Program-made: the position numbers and the translations under genes
Part shown: positions 13,331-25,510 of the stretch, in pieces
How positions within the stretch are numbered: the first letter of the stretch is position 1
How the letters are laid out: each line of letters begins with the position of its first letter
Notes under the pieces: generated by a model
What the model saw: the letters and a program-made list of their open reading frames with translations, nothing else
Told to the model about the DNA's origin: nothing
The model's database searches: none
DNA from: Prinsepia uniflora
Taxonomy: Eukaryota > Streptophyta > Magnoliopsida > Rosales > Rosaceae
Direction: 5' to 3'
Assembly (NCBI GenBank): GCA_032719365.1
Contig: CM064861.1
Span: 95,740,721-95,804,720 of the forward strand
Length of the DNA stretch: 64,000 bases

Positions 13331-14513
13331 ATGGCCGAAGGATGTGGTGACGATGGGGATGGCCATCGCGAAGCTGAACTACTTAGCCAGCTACCTTTAG
13401 AGAAGCTCAACTTAAATCCAAATCCAAGGAAAAAGCTTCATGTTCTTTGCATAGGAGGGTTGCTTTGTCACAGGCTATATCGGTATGCGTCTCATATCAT
13501 AACCAAAATACCAAGTTCTTGCAACTTTGATGCCACCTATGGCAACTTCAGAGGTATTATTAAACCCTTGTGGCTATTTTTTTTCTTTCTAATTTTATTT
13601 TTTTATGTACAAATCATGATCTTGTAGCGTGTACTTTTTTTTTTTTTTTAATCATATCAATGAACATGTACTCGCTTCATTGTCTGTGTTGCACAGTTTA
13701 CCGAAGGCCTTATTGTGAAGATTTTATGAAATTTTGCTTGGAGAGATTTGAAGTTGGAATATGGTCTTCTGCAATGGAGTAAACTAGCTTTATCTCTGCT
13801 CCAGTTCGGATTTCCGATTTCAATATAATATAGAAATCATTTTGTTTCTGGTATTTTATGACAGACTGTACTTGGACAATGCCTTGGATTGTGTCATGGG
13901 AGGATTGAGGAACAAATTGGTATTTTCTTGGGTGAGGGTGCATATTAATATATTCTCCTTCATCTAATTCTTTTATTTAATTTACACACCGGTAACATCT
14001 TGTTTTGCTTTTTTCTTTTTAAGGACCAAGAGGAATGTACTGATTCAGGGTTCAAGAGCTTAGAGAACAGTAACAAGCCTCTCTATTTCAATGAGTTGAA
14101 GAAAATATGGGAAAACATTAAGAACATACTTCCATCTTGGATCTCAGAATAATCTTCATCCAACACACTATTAGTAACAACTCCTCACAAGGCTCTCCTA
14201 AATCCTGTATGTGTTACATATTTGTTGTTCGATTTTTTAATCGATGAACAGATCTGGATCATATTATCTTGTGTTTCATTTTCTACAGCCTCACACGTCC
14301 ATCTGTCCCGATGAATACAAGGCTGATCAAGTTGATGACATGGGTTTAGGTCCAGAGGGTGAGCTGAGGCTTTACTTGGAAGGATTGGCAGATGCAGATG
14401 ATGTTCCTACTTACGTTAAAGAACATCCGATTGGCCAACCTGCAATCACATCTGCTCATTCTGACTGGGAATATTACTCTCGCATTATTTCTCATTTTCA
14501 GAACAGGGTTTGA
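13331..14513 (+). pseudogene. Degenerate HAD/FCP1-like phosphatase gene with in-frame stop
   Basis: Five exons fit with consistent phase and canonical GT-AG borders: 13331-13553, 13697-13778, 13865-13931, 14024-14206, 14289-14513 (259 codons if the internal stop is ignored). The product resembles plant FCP1-homology (NIF-type) HAD phosphatases, with recognisable blocks VYRRPYCEDFMKFC, FEVGIWSSAME, WDQEECTDSGFKSLE and PDEYKADQVDDMGLGPEGEL. Two catalytic sites are lost. The motif I position reads VLCIGGLL (13448-13459), where the family has an Asp nucleophile. The acidic pair near LLxDD..P is Thr-Thr (14177-14182). A TAA at 14150-14152 (codon 167) stops the frame in exon 4, although the reading frame stays family-like to the natural TGA at 14511. 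I read it as a recent pseudogene; a truncated pseudoenzyme of 166 residues is the alternative. Confidence 0.75.
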
Positions 14514-14935
14514 ACCATAATATCTTGGAAATTTTATGATTGTAGAACTCTACCTTGCTTTGTTCCAAGCATTTCAGAAATTACGTTTTAAGCTTATATT
14601 CGGTTCCAGATCCCGTTCCATTTCAAGAGAGAGTTCATTAGGAACTTGTTTAATTGACACGTGTCAAAACTACTAAAAGTGACTAATAAATGATTAATGA
14701 GAAGCATGTCAAGCTAACTTTGCTGCATTTGTCTCTAATTTCTTACAATCTAATGCCAAAACCGGTCTAAGTCCGTTACTAAATCCATAATATTGTCACA
14801 ACAGCAGCAATGATAAAAAAATGATTAGTTTGTTGACGATGCTCGATCTCAACCTGTCTTCTTCTGTTGTTAAGCATTCATCAAGCTGGTTGGGACTCGC
14901 ATGATCATGCCTTGTTCTGATTAATCACTGTTTAC
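14514..14935. other. Convergent intergenic spacer
   Basis: Lies between the 3' ends of the HAD-like gene (+) and the AHL gene (-). It should contain both 3' UTRs. No ORF or RNA gene is seen. Confidence 0.5.
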
Positions 14936-16949
14936 TTATACACCATGCACCGACACATTGATGTCCGGGGATGGCCTGTGTTCTGACTTGAGCAGCTCTG
15001 TCCCATTCCAAACAATACCACCAGTGGACATGGCCTTGGAGTTGTGCATTTGGATCATGTTTCTATCTTCTTCTCCTACTCTTTGTTCTGGTAAAGGTGT
15101 CGGCATTGGGGTCAATCTGCTCCCGCTTTCAGGTTGTGCTTGCGAGAGAGGTGTTGCTGCTGTAACTGTATCTTGTGCACCTGTTACTTGGGAAGCTAGC
15201 GTGTGCTCGCGATAATGTCTTTTCTTATGCGCCTTGTATCCGTTTGGCATGAAGCTTCCAACAACCACCTAACCAAAAAAGAAAAAAAGAAAAAAAGCAA
15301 GATAGTTTAGTCGAACTTCATTATCAGATAATGAGTGTGCTCAAGTGTCATGCTCAACAAATGGCCTACTTGTACAGGATTAGCAGCGGTTAGCAAACCA
15401 GCAACACCTCCTCCCACAACGCGACCATCGGGGCCTGCCAATGAGACACTCAAGCCCCCAGTCCTACTTCTCACACCACCAATCTCAGTGAACGTAAATG
15501 AACCAGATAAAGACAACAACTCAAACCGGCCCTGCAAGAAAGCTTACATTTTAGAGGGTGCTAAATACATAGAGATCAAATTCAAAGCCCATAATGACAT
15601 ACAATTTGATCTTCACAGTATTTAAAACTGAAATCCAAGACATGTTTACTTGATGTTGACAGAAAGAGCACAAAATGTAACCTCATATGTGAGAATGCCG
15701 CCAGAGGAACCGGGTTGGCGAATGGCGACATTCGAGACAGCTCCATTAGCAGAGAGAACACAAACTGCTCGAGGACCCTTCTGAGAAAATGATAGAATTT
15801 TGGTTGCAACATCCTGCATATATGTCACAATTTTTGAACCCTCATTGTCAGTTTATCTGTGCAAAAAGGGAAAATCTTCACTAGCTCTAGACAGTAATAT
15901 CATTGATTTTACCTCCCCAGTGAAAACAGTAACCACATGAGGCGTGAAATCCCCACCAGCTGTGTTAGCAAACAACTCTCCTGCCAAAATCAGATTGCAA
16001 ATATTACATTCTAAATTTTTCTTGCGGTTTTCTTCTACTATAGCATCAAACTTTAAAATGTGGAGCTAAAATCCATTAGCCCCCACAGAAAATCCCATTG
16101 TCAGGCTGAATGTTCTGAGATCTTTGACCAGCCATAGAAAGAGTCTGTTTGGCTAGTCAGAAAATGGAGGAAAATAAAAATACTGGGAGTTTTGGTACCA
16201 TATTCTTACAATCTACATACTTCAAGAAAAAGAAAGGTTTATTTTTCTTGTTTTAGGCAGGTAATTTGAGCTTTATACGTCAAAAAATGAGGGAAAAAAC
16301 ACAAAGGACAAGCAACCGAACAAAACACCAACCAGAATATCCTATCCAGTCAAAATCTCTTTACTTTTCCTGCATTTTTTTTGCAAACAAACAAAGCATA
16401 GAGAAAAGAATGAAAAAAAAAAACCAACATTTGAAGTACCCCACGACTCAAACTTTGAAATATTTTTCTTCCCTTTTACGACTTACCTAAAGAAGCAAGA
16501 ATTTGCCAGTTGCCGGATCCAGAAGGCCTCCCTCGTCCTCTTTTGGAAGAAGAAGAAGAAGAAAACTCAGAGGCAGGGGATGGAAGATAAAACCCAGGTG
16601 GCTGCGGTGGTGATGAGACCACTCCACCACCACTCTTGTTGCTATTATTACTATTATACCCCACTCTCAAATTCCCCTCTGCGTCATACTTTCTAGGCCT
16701 CCCTCTTTTCTTCTTCCCAGATAGATCAACACTCCCACCACCAGCGGCTGCCGCCGCCGCAATTTCTGGTATTTGTGTTGTTGTTGCTGTCAAAACCGGG
16801 GCGTTGCTGTTGCTGTTGCTGATTTGTGAACTCATGGTGACATCCATGGACATGGCCATGGGTATGTTCACCAAGTGAGTCACTATAGGCGGTGACTCGG
16901 TCTCCGAGTTGCCCGGCGACCCAGAAAAAGTGCTCTCCTTTTCCTCCAT
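14936..16949 (-). CDS. AHL: AT-hook motif nuclear-localized (AHL) protein, two AT-hooks plus PPC domain
   Basis: Five exons on the minus strand with GT-AG borders: 16487-16949, 15913-15980, 15682-15813, 15370-15531, 14936-15268, giving 385 residues. AT-hook 1 has core RGRP at residues 82-85 (KKKRGRPRKYD); AT-hook 2 lies in KRGRGRPSGSGNWQ (136-149). The PPC/DUF296 domain runs from about 153 to 280 (ELFANTAGGDFTPHVV, then GRFELLSLSGSF, then the NPVQVVVGSF end). The Ser/Gly/Ala-rich N-terminus and a Ser run before hook 2 look disordered. By family knowledge, AHL proteins bind AT-rich DNA in the nucleus through the hooks and form oligomers through the PPC domain, and they regulate growth and development. 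Two hooks with an intron-rich structure fit the intron-containing AHL clade. The start is the ATG at 16949, the first in-frame Met of a domain-consistent frame. The gene looks fully intact. Confidence 0.92.
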
Positions 16950-18446
16950 GGAGGAAACAGAGAAGGAATTGAATGCTGTAATTTTTGTGTGTTGTTGGGG
17001 TTGAGAGAGAAGTTTTGAACAAAAGGGTTAATCAACAAATGGCGCCAGAAATCAGAAGTAGAAGAAGGTGGTCAAGAGGGCTTTTTTGTTTTTAACTTCG
17101 GTGTGATGTGAGAGTAAGAGTTTATACAAATTTCCTTCCCTCCATTAATGGAGGAGAAAAGAACTGTGAAAGTGAAACTGCGGCTTACAGATTTTCTTGT
17201 CTGGACTCCCACTGTTCTCTGATCAAAACTATCTACCACAACACACTGCTTCTCTATTTCAGACCTAAAATTACCATTTTGCCCCTATTGACAATAAGAT
17301 AAATTTCTTTTCCATAGTTTTACTTTTTCTTCCTTGAGATTTCTTTTTCTAAGGTGAAATGTATTGGGTGAATGTTTATCAAATTTATTTATATTTATAA
17401 TATGATTTGATACATTTTAATGGTATTAATTTTTATGGTATAAAATCACAATTGCTTTCATAAAATTATGAATAAGTTATTGTAATTTCCAAATTTAAAT
17501 TCGATATATCAAAGTAAATAAATTTACCAAAAAGAAAATGAAAAAAAGTAAAAGAAAATTCTTGCAAAATAATTTTCATTGAGGGCAAGATCCTAGAAAA
17601 ACGAGAAAGCTTGCTTTCATTTCAAGAAAAAGAAAAGTGCCCGTGGTTGAAAAACACTGAAAAATATTAATAAAAAATAAACAATGGCTTGTAAAAGAAA
17701 AAGGAAGGGTAATACTGGTAGCACACTAGGCGGCAGCGAGGACGTCGATGGGAATACAAAATTACAATTGAAGGGTATTATGGTAATTGCAGAGATTTTT
17801 TTGCTTTTTATTTTTTATTTTTTTTCCCCTGTATGAAAGACCGGGAAAATTATAAGTTGTTTTGGAATTGTGAAAAACAAGTTATTCGGGATAAAAAATG
17901 CGGTCAAAGTAGCGGTGTGCTGTTAAAGCTAAAACCTGCCATAAAATAATAAAAAAATCTTTTTATTTTATTAAGCTACAAGAAAAGTTCAAATCCCAAG
18001 CTTACGTTTCCTTACTCTTTAACTCTGAATTTGTTTTCTCTGAGTTTTATTATTTTCCTAAAGGCCAATTTACGCTTTCGGTCCTCGTATTTTATGTCAT
18101 TTTTACTTTCGATCTTCCTGATTTTAGTTTTCACAATTTTAGTCCTATCATGTAGTGTATATTTCAAATGGGTCATTTTGCAAACTTTATCATTTTGAAA
18201 TTCAATTTGTAGTTGGCATTTATCGATCTCAAATCATTGCATTCAATGCAAAACATAATCCATTTTCTAATTATTATTTTTCTCCGCAATTTTAAATGTG
18301 TAGTACTTTATTGAAACTTCATCAAGATTACAAGACTAAAATTGCCAAAATTGAAATGACTTAATATGCAAATGGGCGCCTTGGCTTTTGAAAAAACTCA
18401 GACCTTTTCCTTCCTAGGAGAATATGGCTAACTTAATTTGTTTTTA
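16950..18446. other. AHL upstream region and AT-rich intergenic DNA
   Basis: The first 150 bases should carry the AHL 5' leader and promoter (minus strand), with a small perfect palindrome CCTCCATTAATGGAGG near 17141. The rest is AT-rich with no gene. A stretch at 18063-18380 begins GGCCAATTTACGC and ends in a loosely inverted GGGCGCC; it may be an old MITE but shows no clean target duplication. Confidence 0.45.
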
Positions 18447-18793
18447 GGCTAAATAGTTGAAACTTTCTTTAAGATTTTATTATAATTTTAGCAATATTAA
18501 TTTCAAAATTAATACTGTACGTATCCTGTCCTTAAATTTTACCTTAATATTTTTTATTAGCCCTTATATATACATATTTTTAAAATGAATCATGTTTTTA
18601 AAAATAAAAGACAAATTTATCAATTGAAGTGCATTTCATATGGCTTCTTTTAATAGATTTCGTTTTGAAAATAGACGGAAAAACTAACAAAAAACACTAG
18701 AATAAAGTTCAAGGACGATAACACTAATATTGAAGTATATAATTGATTGCTAAAATGATAGAGAAGTTCAATAACCGTTGTAACTATTTAGCC
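18447..18793. mobile_element. Probable MITE (GGCTAAATAGTT terminal inverted repeats)
   Basis: Starts GGCTAAATAGTT and ends AACTATTTAGCC, a perfect 12-bp terminal inverted repeat about 347 bp apart. The flanking trinucleotide TTA appears on both sides (18444-18446 and 18794-18796), as in PIF/Harbinger (Tourist-like) elements. It is AT-rich inside and non-coding. A 3-bp duplication is weak evidence in AT-rich DNA, so the superfamily is uncertain. Confidence 0.55.
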
Positions 18794-20849
18794 TTATTTT
18801 TACATTTGCCTCCTATTTATTATTGAATCATAAATACATATGAATCCTTTGGCATCATTAGAAGTAGTATAATTCCCATTACTCTAACAATATTCCATAT
18901 CAATTTGAGATTGTAGGAGTTTATCTTTAGCTTTCTTATTAGTCTAAAAATACATTTTACTACCTTATAAACTTTAATGCACGGTATAAATCGAGTCCAT
19001 TTATTTTATAATCTTCTTTGTACCCTATATAATAAGTCACATTGTAGAAAGAGAGATGAGCATATTAGTACTTGTTATAAATAATATAAAAAAAAATTAT
19101 CACTTAATGTTATCATTTAATCACATTGATTACATGTTATGCGGAAAACTTCGAATTGTAAAGAGTGAAATAGACATCAAATGTATATATTATATAAAAA
19201 CTAATATTATTATATTTAAAAAAACTAATATATAATATTAATTGACAATAATATGATAAAATTGTTCCTATAAAATAGTATAATAATCCATTATTACTAC
19301 TTCATTGTCTACATCAAAAGGAATTGGGAATCGCTCGATGGTGGTTGTTTATTCTAGAATTGTTTCAACCATTCAAAGTTTGGAAATCAGGTTCACCTAA
19401 CACACCTACATCAGCTTAGTAAGAAAATGGTGAAAATCCATCTCACAAGTAAAGAATTTATAAGCATACAACAATATTAAAAAATAATATATATCGATCT
19501 TATTTTTTTTATAAATATCGAATTTTTAAATTGAAAATTATGTGAGGCTAAGGATTTTCTTTTGGTAAATTATTAAGATTCAAATTGGGATTTCCAATGA
19601 GTGCCTTGAGTCTTGATAAAAGGATTTAATTGTTTAAAATTAAAAATCAAATATGTATGTAACTTTCAACTCTTAAAGAGTCCCAACAAATTGAATTATC
19701 AATGTTCAATGAGGAGAAAAAAGGAAGATAACTCTAGTTAATTTAGAAATAAGTCAGTCATTATTTTATATTTTATAGACAGATCATATCAGTAACTTGA
19801 TTATTTTTTTTGGGGGACGCATATGTGTAGCTTGAGTTTGAATTTTTCCAAAATTAAAAAAAAAAAATCACTGCCTTGATAAATGAATAAGAGAGGGGAC
19901 CAGTAATAAACATTTCCATTTATATATTTGTCTGAAAAATAAAATTAATTAATTAAGCATGAAAATAAAGCTGCAAAGTTATTATTAAAGCGATGCAACC
20001 AAATTTACCAAAACCCCTTTTTAGGCTTCCACAATCCACATGCGAGGGTTGGGTCCTCATTTATATATTTGTCTGGAATATATCATTTTTAGTTTTAGAT
20101 AACCTTTGCGTGCAAGACTGATTTATCAAAACATGCCTAAAACTCCACCGCACAAATGGAAATTGGCATGACCAATAGAGGCCGGTCAGAGGGAGGGCAA
20201 AACGGGCTCATAACAATATATAGCCCAAAATTATTAATATATATTATATAATAAATATGTAAAGCAGATGAATAAATAAATACTATAAAAAAATATATAA
20301 ATTTGATGTTTGTTCAAATTTTTTAAATGGTGGATTAATTGGTTTTATTGAATATGAAAGTTGTAGTCTACTAGTTATGAATGTGAGTATTTTCATCCAT
20401 GTACAAGTTAAAAATATGAATGTTTTTTTTTTGTTTATGGACTGAATGTAATGTTTTGGACATGAGTTACCCTTTTTTCTCCGTCAGAGGTATTATCATA
20501 ATGAGTATTCCATGCCAAAAGTTTAAATGAGGCGTCACTGTATAAAACTTAAATAATCAATTTATAAAAAATTATATTTTAATAGTTAAGTGTGCGACAC
20601 ATTTTTTATTTTTATTCTAGATCTTTAAGTGTTTGGACTAGTTCTAGTTATACCAAAGCAAGAGTGGCATATCTAGAATATCAGGGTGTTTCTCTTCCAC
20701 TTCCACACAAGTGCACAAATAGCCAACATTGTTCATTCATTTTTGGGTTAATTCCATTCTCTTGAGAGCTTTGGCAATCTTATCAGCAACAAGGCAACAA
20801 CACATAACCAAAGCAAGTTTGAGCTCATTTTTTCAGAGTTTACACAAAT

Positions 20850-20921
<72 letters not shown>

Positions 20922-21791
20922 CTATGATTAAATATGTTCATTGAGCAATCAGCAGTTTATAATTTTAGATGAGTGACAGCTGGGCATGAAATTTGTCTCA
21001 AGTGATAAGCATATGCGCCTGGAAATACCCCATACTCAACTCAGTAACAACAAAACTCAGGGAGGTGACACAAAACTTGAACTCATCCTTTCACAATTCA
21101 GAGTGTGAAACTCCCAATGCTGCTGGTATTGTCATCCCTCAGAATACCATGACGACTAGGACTAGAAGGAACCACTTAAAATTACACGTGCCAATTCCAC
21201 AACCAACCAAATCCTCCAAAATATTCTAAACCGACCATATATATGATTTGTATATTTACTTTCTGCCTTGACAATGTCAGGTTCATCATCATGCACAAAC
21301 ACAATACATTAGATTTACATTTTGGGATATGTTTTTCGATGTCTTTTATGCAGAATCGGACGTGCTTGCAATCGCAGCGACAATGACCTACTTGTATTGA
21401 ATTATTTGTTTTAGGATATTCGGTTTATTTTCATGGTGGCTTGTGGCTTGTCTAAACAAAAGTTATGAACTAGCTAGTTGTGTTAAAGTTTCTTCTTTTT
21501 TGTGACTAATTAATATGTATTGATTCTTTTAGCTATTTGCGTCATAATAACTTTGATGGTGTGTAAAGGAGTTTCAAATTTTATTAGTTGTGCATAATCT
21601 TTTCCATTATAATTTAGGATTACCGATCCTTATTAAAAATATTTTACATGTCATCATCATTTAAATATTAACGTGTAGCTTGTCTTTATTTTATATTTTT
21701 GAATTATTATTATTTTATGTATTTTTGGTTAAACGTATTATGTTCTAAATGACGGGTTTTCGACAATAAAATGCTAGATCTTAGTAGTAGT
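18794..21791. other. AT-rich intergenic DNA
   Basis: No ORF with domain content and no RNA gene recognised. Contains many A/T runs and the (TC)n repeat annotated separately. The small ORF over 20729-20920 is encoded largely by that repeat and is not a gene. Confidence 0.5.
20852..20918 (+). repeat. (TC)n microsatellite
   Basis: Uninterrupted dinucleotide TC repeat of about 33 units; likely length-polymorphic. Confidence 0.95.
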
Positions 21792-22318
21792 CAATGTTCA
21801 AAATGACGGCCTAGGCGGCGCCTAGACACTAGGCGGAGTGGTGCTGACGCGAATAACACCTATGCGGCAGCTATAGGCAGCAGAGAGATTTCGCGGCGTT
21901 TAAGCAGATTGTGCGGCGCCTAAGCGGTCTTGGGAGGGCTAGGCGGTAGAAAGGGAGTCGGCTGGGCGTTTCGGGAAATTAAAAAAAAAAAAATCAAAGT
22001 TGGTGTATCCAAATGAAATATCAGAGATTGATCCTTTTACAATTCTACCGAAACCCATATGAAATATCAGAGATTAATCCCAAAGCAGATTCAAAAATGT
22101 AAAATTGAATGAAAATTACATTATAACATTGTTCTTGAAACCTACCATCGCGAATAGCCTCTATCCTCTGTGAATCGCCTCCGTCCTCTACGAATCGCCT
22201 CTGTCCTACCCTCTGTGTTCGTCTTCGATTGTTCAGTCTTCTTTCAAAGACTAGCGTTGAGCATCGAGCTTGCAATGCTTCAATTTCGTAGACCTGGCCT
22301 GAATATTCCTAGACGAAG

Positions 22319-22395
22319 AATGAAGAATGAACAATTAAAGATGAAGATTGAACAATTGAAGATGAAGATTGAACAATTAAAGAACGAAAATTCCC
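22319..22395 (+). repeat. Three-unit 21-bp tandem repeat
   Basis: Three near-identical copies of an ATGAAGATTGAACAATTGAA-type unit inside the decayed DNA transposon. A related diverged unit occurs near 22525. It translates as MKIEQLK repeats, but there is no surrounding gene. Confidence 0.6.
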
Positions 22396-22613
22396 AAATT
22401 CCCAAATGACCTCTGCCCATCTCCTTCACTCGACAACAAACGCCTCCATCCTTCATTGTCAACTTGTTCTTCTCTTCATTGAGTCTATTTCTCTGTCTCT
22501 CCGAATGTTTAGACTCTTTGAAGGATGAAGATTGAAGAATTGAAGATCAAACTTCTCTAGTTTCTCACTTTCTCATCTCTCTCGTTCTTAGTCTCTGAGA
22601 CTGAGACTTTTTG

Positions 22614-25475
22614 TGACAGGACCCGCCCCGATCCCCCTGGGACCACCCGGGACGTGCCCTGCTCCCGTCTGACACCCGACGTTAAAATACCAAAAATACC
22701 CTTATTGAAGATAAAATGCATAAAGAAAATCCATAGTTAAGTCATACATAGCACACCACACAAATACTCAAATACAAATAGTGTCAGACAAGGGATGGTT
22801 CCCGAATACAGTTTATTGAGCACGACTCTAGACACACTACGTGCCAACCTACCCAGCAGTAGGGTTCAGGTACGCAACGTAAACCTATGCCTCTTCCTCC
22901 TCGGGATCCTCCTCCTCCTCCTCGGGATCCTCCTCCTCGATAGCACTACCTGGAGGGGTAGTAAAACAACAAAGGTGAGTGGGCCGAAACTCAAGGTTTA
23001 CAAAGTAGTTTACCATTTCGAAAACATATAACTTTTCCCCTCCGTTTTCCGAAAAGACATGCATAGTATCAAAACCACAAAACCATATAGTCATAAGCAG
23101 AATAATATCTACATAATATAATCTTAGTCACTGCACTATACATCCCAACCCTGACATCCCAGATGCCTGACGTCCCAGACGCCCAATAAGGTCACAGTCT
23201 CAAGGCTACGCGTGCCACCCGGGGTCTCAATCCCGAGTCCAAATCCCGAACCTAGTCCGAGCATGGCATTCTAGATGCCTGACGTCCCAGACGTCCAATA
23301 GTAGCAATCCTGCTCCTGAGTCACTCTACGGTCCGGTCCCTCCGTAGAATGACTCCTCACAGGCAATGCGCCGTGACCGCTCCGGTGTACCTACATCCGG
23401 AGGAGATAGAATCCTAGGGTAGATCTATACAGTGCAGTACCACAGATAATATCGAGTTCCATTATACATATATATGACTCCAAACCATTTATAAACAACC
23501 AGACGGGTCTCATGCCCAAACATCGTAATACGTGCCATAAATCGTACACAAGATAAACAGATACTTTTATCAAATCACATATAGATATAGTAGAAAGTAA
23601 AACAGTTATGCATGCCGAAGTTTAGTGAAATCAAAGGCCCACTCACAGTACAATCCCGCTGCACTCCCGAGCGTAAAGCCCCGTCCAAGGTTTAAAGTAC
23701 AATTCCTGTCATGCCCAAAACATACGTAAAGGTCACTTTAAGTCCCTACTAAACAACTACGAAACCCTAGACTGAAACCGGCCCGGGAAAGCCGTCCGAA
23801 CACGCTTCCCAAGGCATCAAACCCTAATTTGACCAACTTAACGATCTCCGATCGACACGAAACTACCGCCATTGGATCCGTATCGTCGAAACCTTGAAAA
23901 TGGCACTGGTCCCACACAAAACACTGTTCACACGCGCCCCCCACGCGCCGGTCAACCCTCTGGTCAACAGTGCTACAGTGATGCTGACGTCAGCATGACG
24001 TCACTGCTGACGTCAGCATGACGTCATCACTAACAGTGTCAGAGGACACGTGTCAACAGTCCATTGGTCCCTGGTCTGACAATATTCTGACATGATGACG
24101 TCATCATGACGTCACTGCTGACGTCAGCATGATGACGTCATCAGCTACAGTAACCGGGTCTGCGAATCGGGTCACCGCAGACCCACGGTTCGACCCGATC
24201 ACAGATCGTGATTCCGACCACCAAAATCGATGGGGTTTGTTCCTATGGACTCGTCTGAACATGTTCTATGGCTCTGTGTGATCAAAACTGGATTTTAAGA
24301 TCAAGGATTCACCTGAAAAACGACGGGGAAATGGCTGCCGGTTCTGGTTCGTCTTCTCCGGCGAGCCGTCACGTTTCCAGCCACCAACTCAGGTCCAAAA
24401 CACTCGTCTAGTCTCCTAGGTTAAGTCTCAAAAACAACCAAACAAATGCAACGTTAAAAACGGACGGTTTGAGGCAGGGAAGGAAAATCGGCCTTCACGG
24501 GTTTGCAGGCTTACCGCCGCCGTGTCGCCGCCGTGGGCTGCCCAGTCCAATCCTACGCCGTCCAGAGGTCACAATGGTCCTAGCCCTAGGTCGGTTTGAG
24601 CCCAGACGTCACGGTTTGGATGGTTGGATGGTTTTGGGCTGCACGGGTCCTCACGGGTTTGTGGGTTTTCCGGGTTGCTCCGCCGTCCGTGGTGGTGGTG
24701 ATGGTCGTCTGGAGGTGGCTGAGATGTAGGCTGGTGTGTGGGTTGAGGCTGAGGGGTGGTGTGATGGCTGATGTGTTTGTGTAGAGAATGGGAGGTTGCA
24801 CGGTTTGAAGGAAGAAATGAAAATGAAGAAGTGAGTCTCTGATGGCTTAAGAACAGAAGGAGAAATAGAATGGATGGCTGAGATTGATTCTGAGTGAAGA
24901 GTGAAGGGTGAGGATTTAAGGAAATTAAACCATTTAATTAATCCCATGGCAGACCAAGATCCAGAATGTTGGGGATGATGTGGATGGGGTAGATGAGTGA
25001 CATGTGTCACTCATCAAGGGTCCAGATTGATTGGGTTAAAGCAAATCAGATTATACTATTTTATTATTAATTTAAGTTCCGAGTCTCGGTTAGTTCGGTT
25101 ACGTTCTTGACCATAACTTTTTCGTCGTAAGTCCGATTTCAGCGTGCCGCCTGTCTACGGATTCGTATCGACGAGACCTACGTAACGGTCATTGGCCCTC
25201 GTCCGTTGGACTTCCCGGGTCAAAAGTCAACATTTGGCCCCCAAATGGCCAAATTACCAAAATGCCCCTCGACTTCCGAACGTCACATCTTCTTCCTCGA
25301 ACGTCGGAATCGAACGTGCCACCTGCCTATGAACTCGTGACGTCCTAAACTACGTCACGGTCACGTGTCAAAGTCCTAAATACTTCCCGAGGTAAAAGTC
25401 AACTTTTCCCCCCTTTCAGGGGCAAAACGGTCAATTTACAATAAAATAATAATTACGAAAGTTCGGGTCGTTACA
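22614..25475 (-). repeat. 3' LTR of chromovirus F
   Basis: 2862 bp, the downstream LTR in element orientation. Relative to the other LTR it has one extra unit of about 21 bp in the CCTCCTCGGGATCC repeat (near 22894-22936) and one TGACGTCA repeat unit fewer. Its minus-strand start (TGTAACGACCCG) and first 460 bases are related to LTRs A-E. Confidence 0.95.
23985..24140. promoter_or_regulatory. TGACGTCA octamer array in the 3' LTR of F
   Basis: Eight copies of the palindrome TGACGTCA in 156 bases, several within repeats of TGCTGACGTCAGCATGACG. TGACGTCA is the classical palindromic bZIP site (CRE/C-box type). Regulatory function here is inferred. Confidence 0.6.
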
Positions 25476-25487
25476 ATCTACCCACCT
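25476..25487 (-). other. Polypurine tract of F
   Basis: On the minus strand AAGGTGGGTAGA abuts the start of the 3' LTR, the expected place for plus-strand priming. Confidence 0.6.
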
Positions 25488-25510
25488 TACAGAAATTTCG
25501 TCCTCGAAAT

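Noticed and set aside
18063..18380. Possible second MITE next to the GGCTAAATAGTT element
   Set aside because: Ends are only loosely inverted and there is no target duplication; mentioned only in the intergenic entry.
20729..20920. Small ORF ending in a Ser-Leu repeat
   Set aside because: The second half is the (TC)n microsatellite; no domain and no gene context.
22170..22409. ORF with MKIEQLK coiled-coil-like repeats
   Set aside because: Encoded by a three-unit 21-bp repeat within a decayed DNA transposon; no start context or domain.
24469..25010. Open frames in the F LTR, present again near 31905-32446
   Set aside because: Duplicated only because the LTR is duplicated; non-coding LTR DNA without domain similarity.
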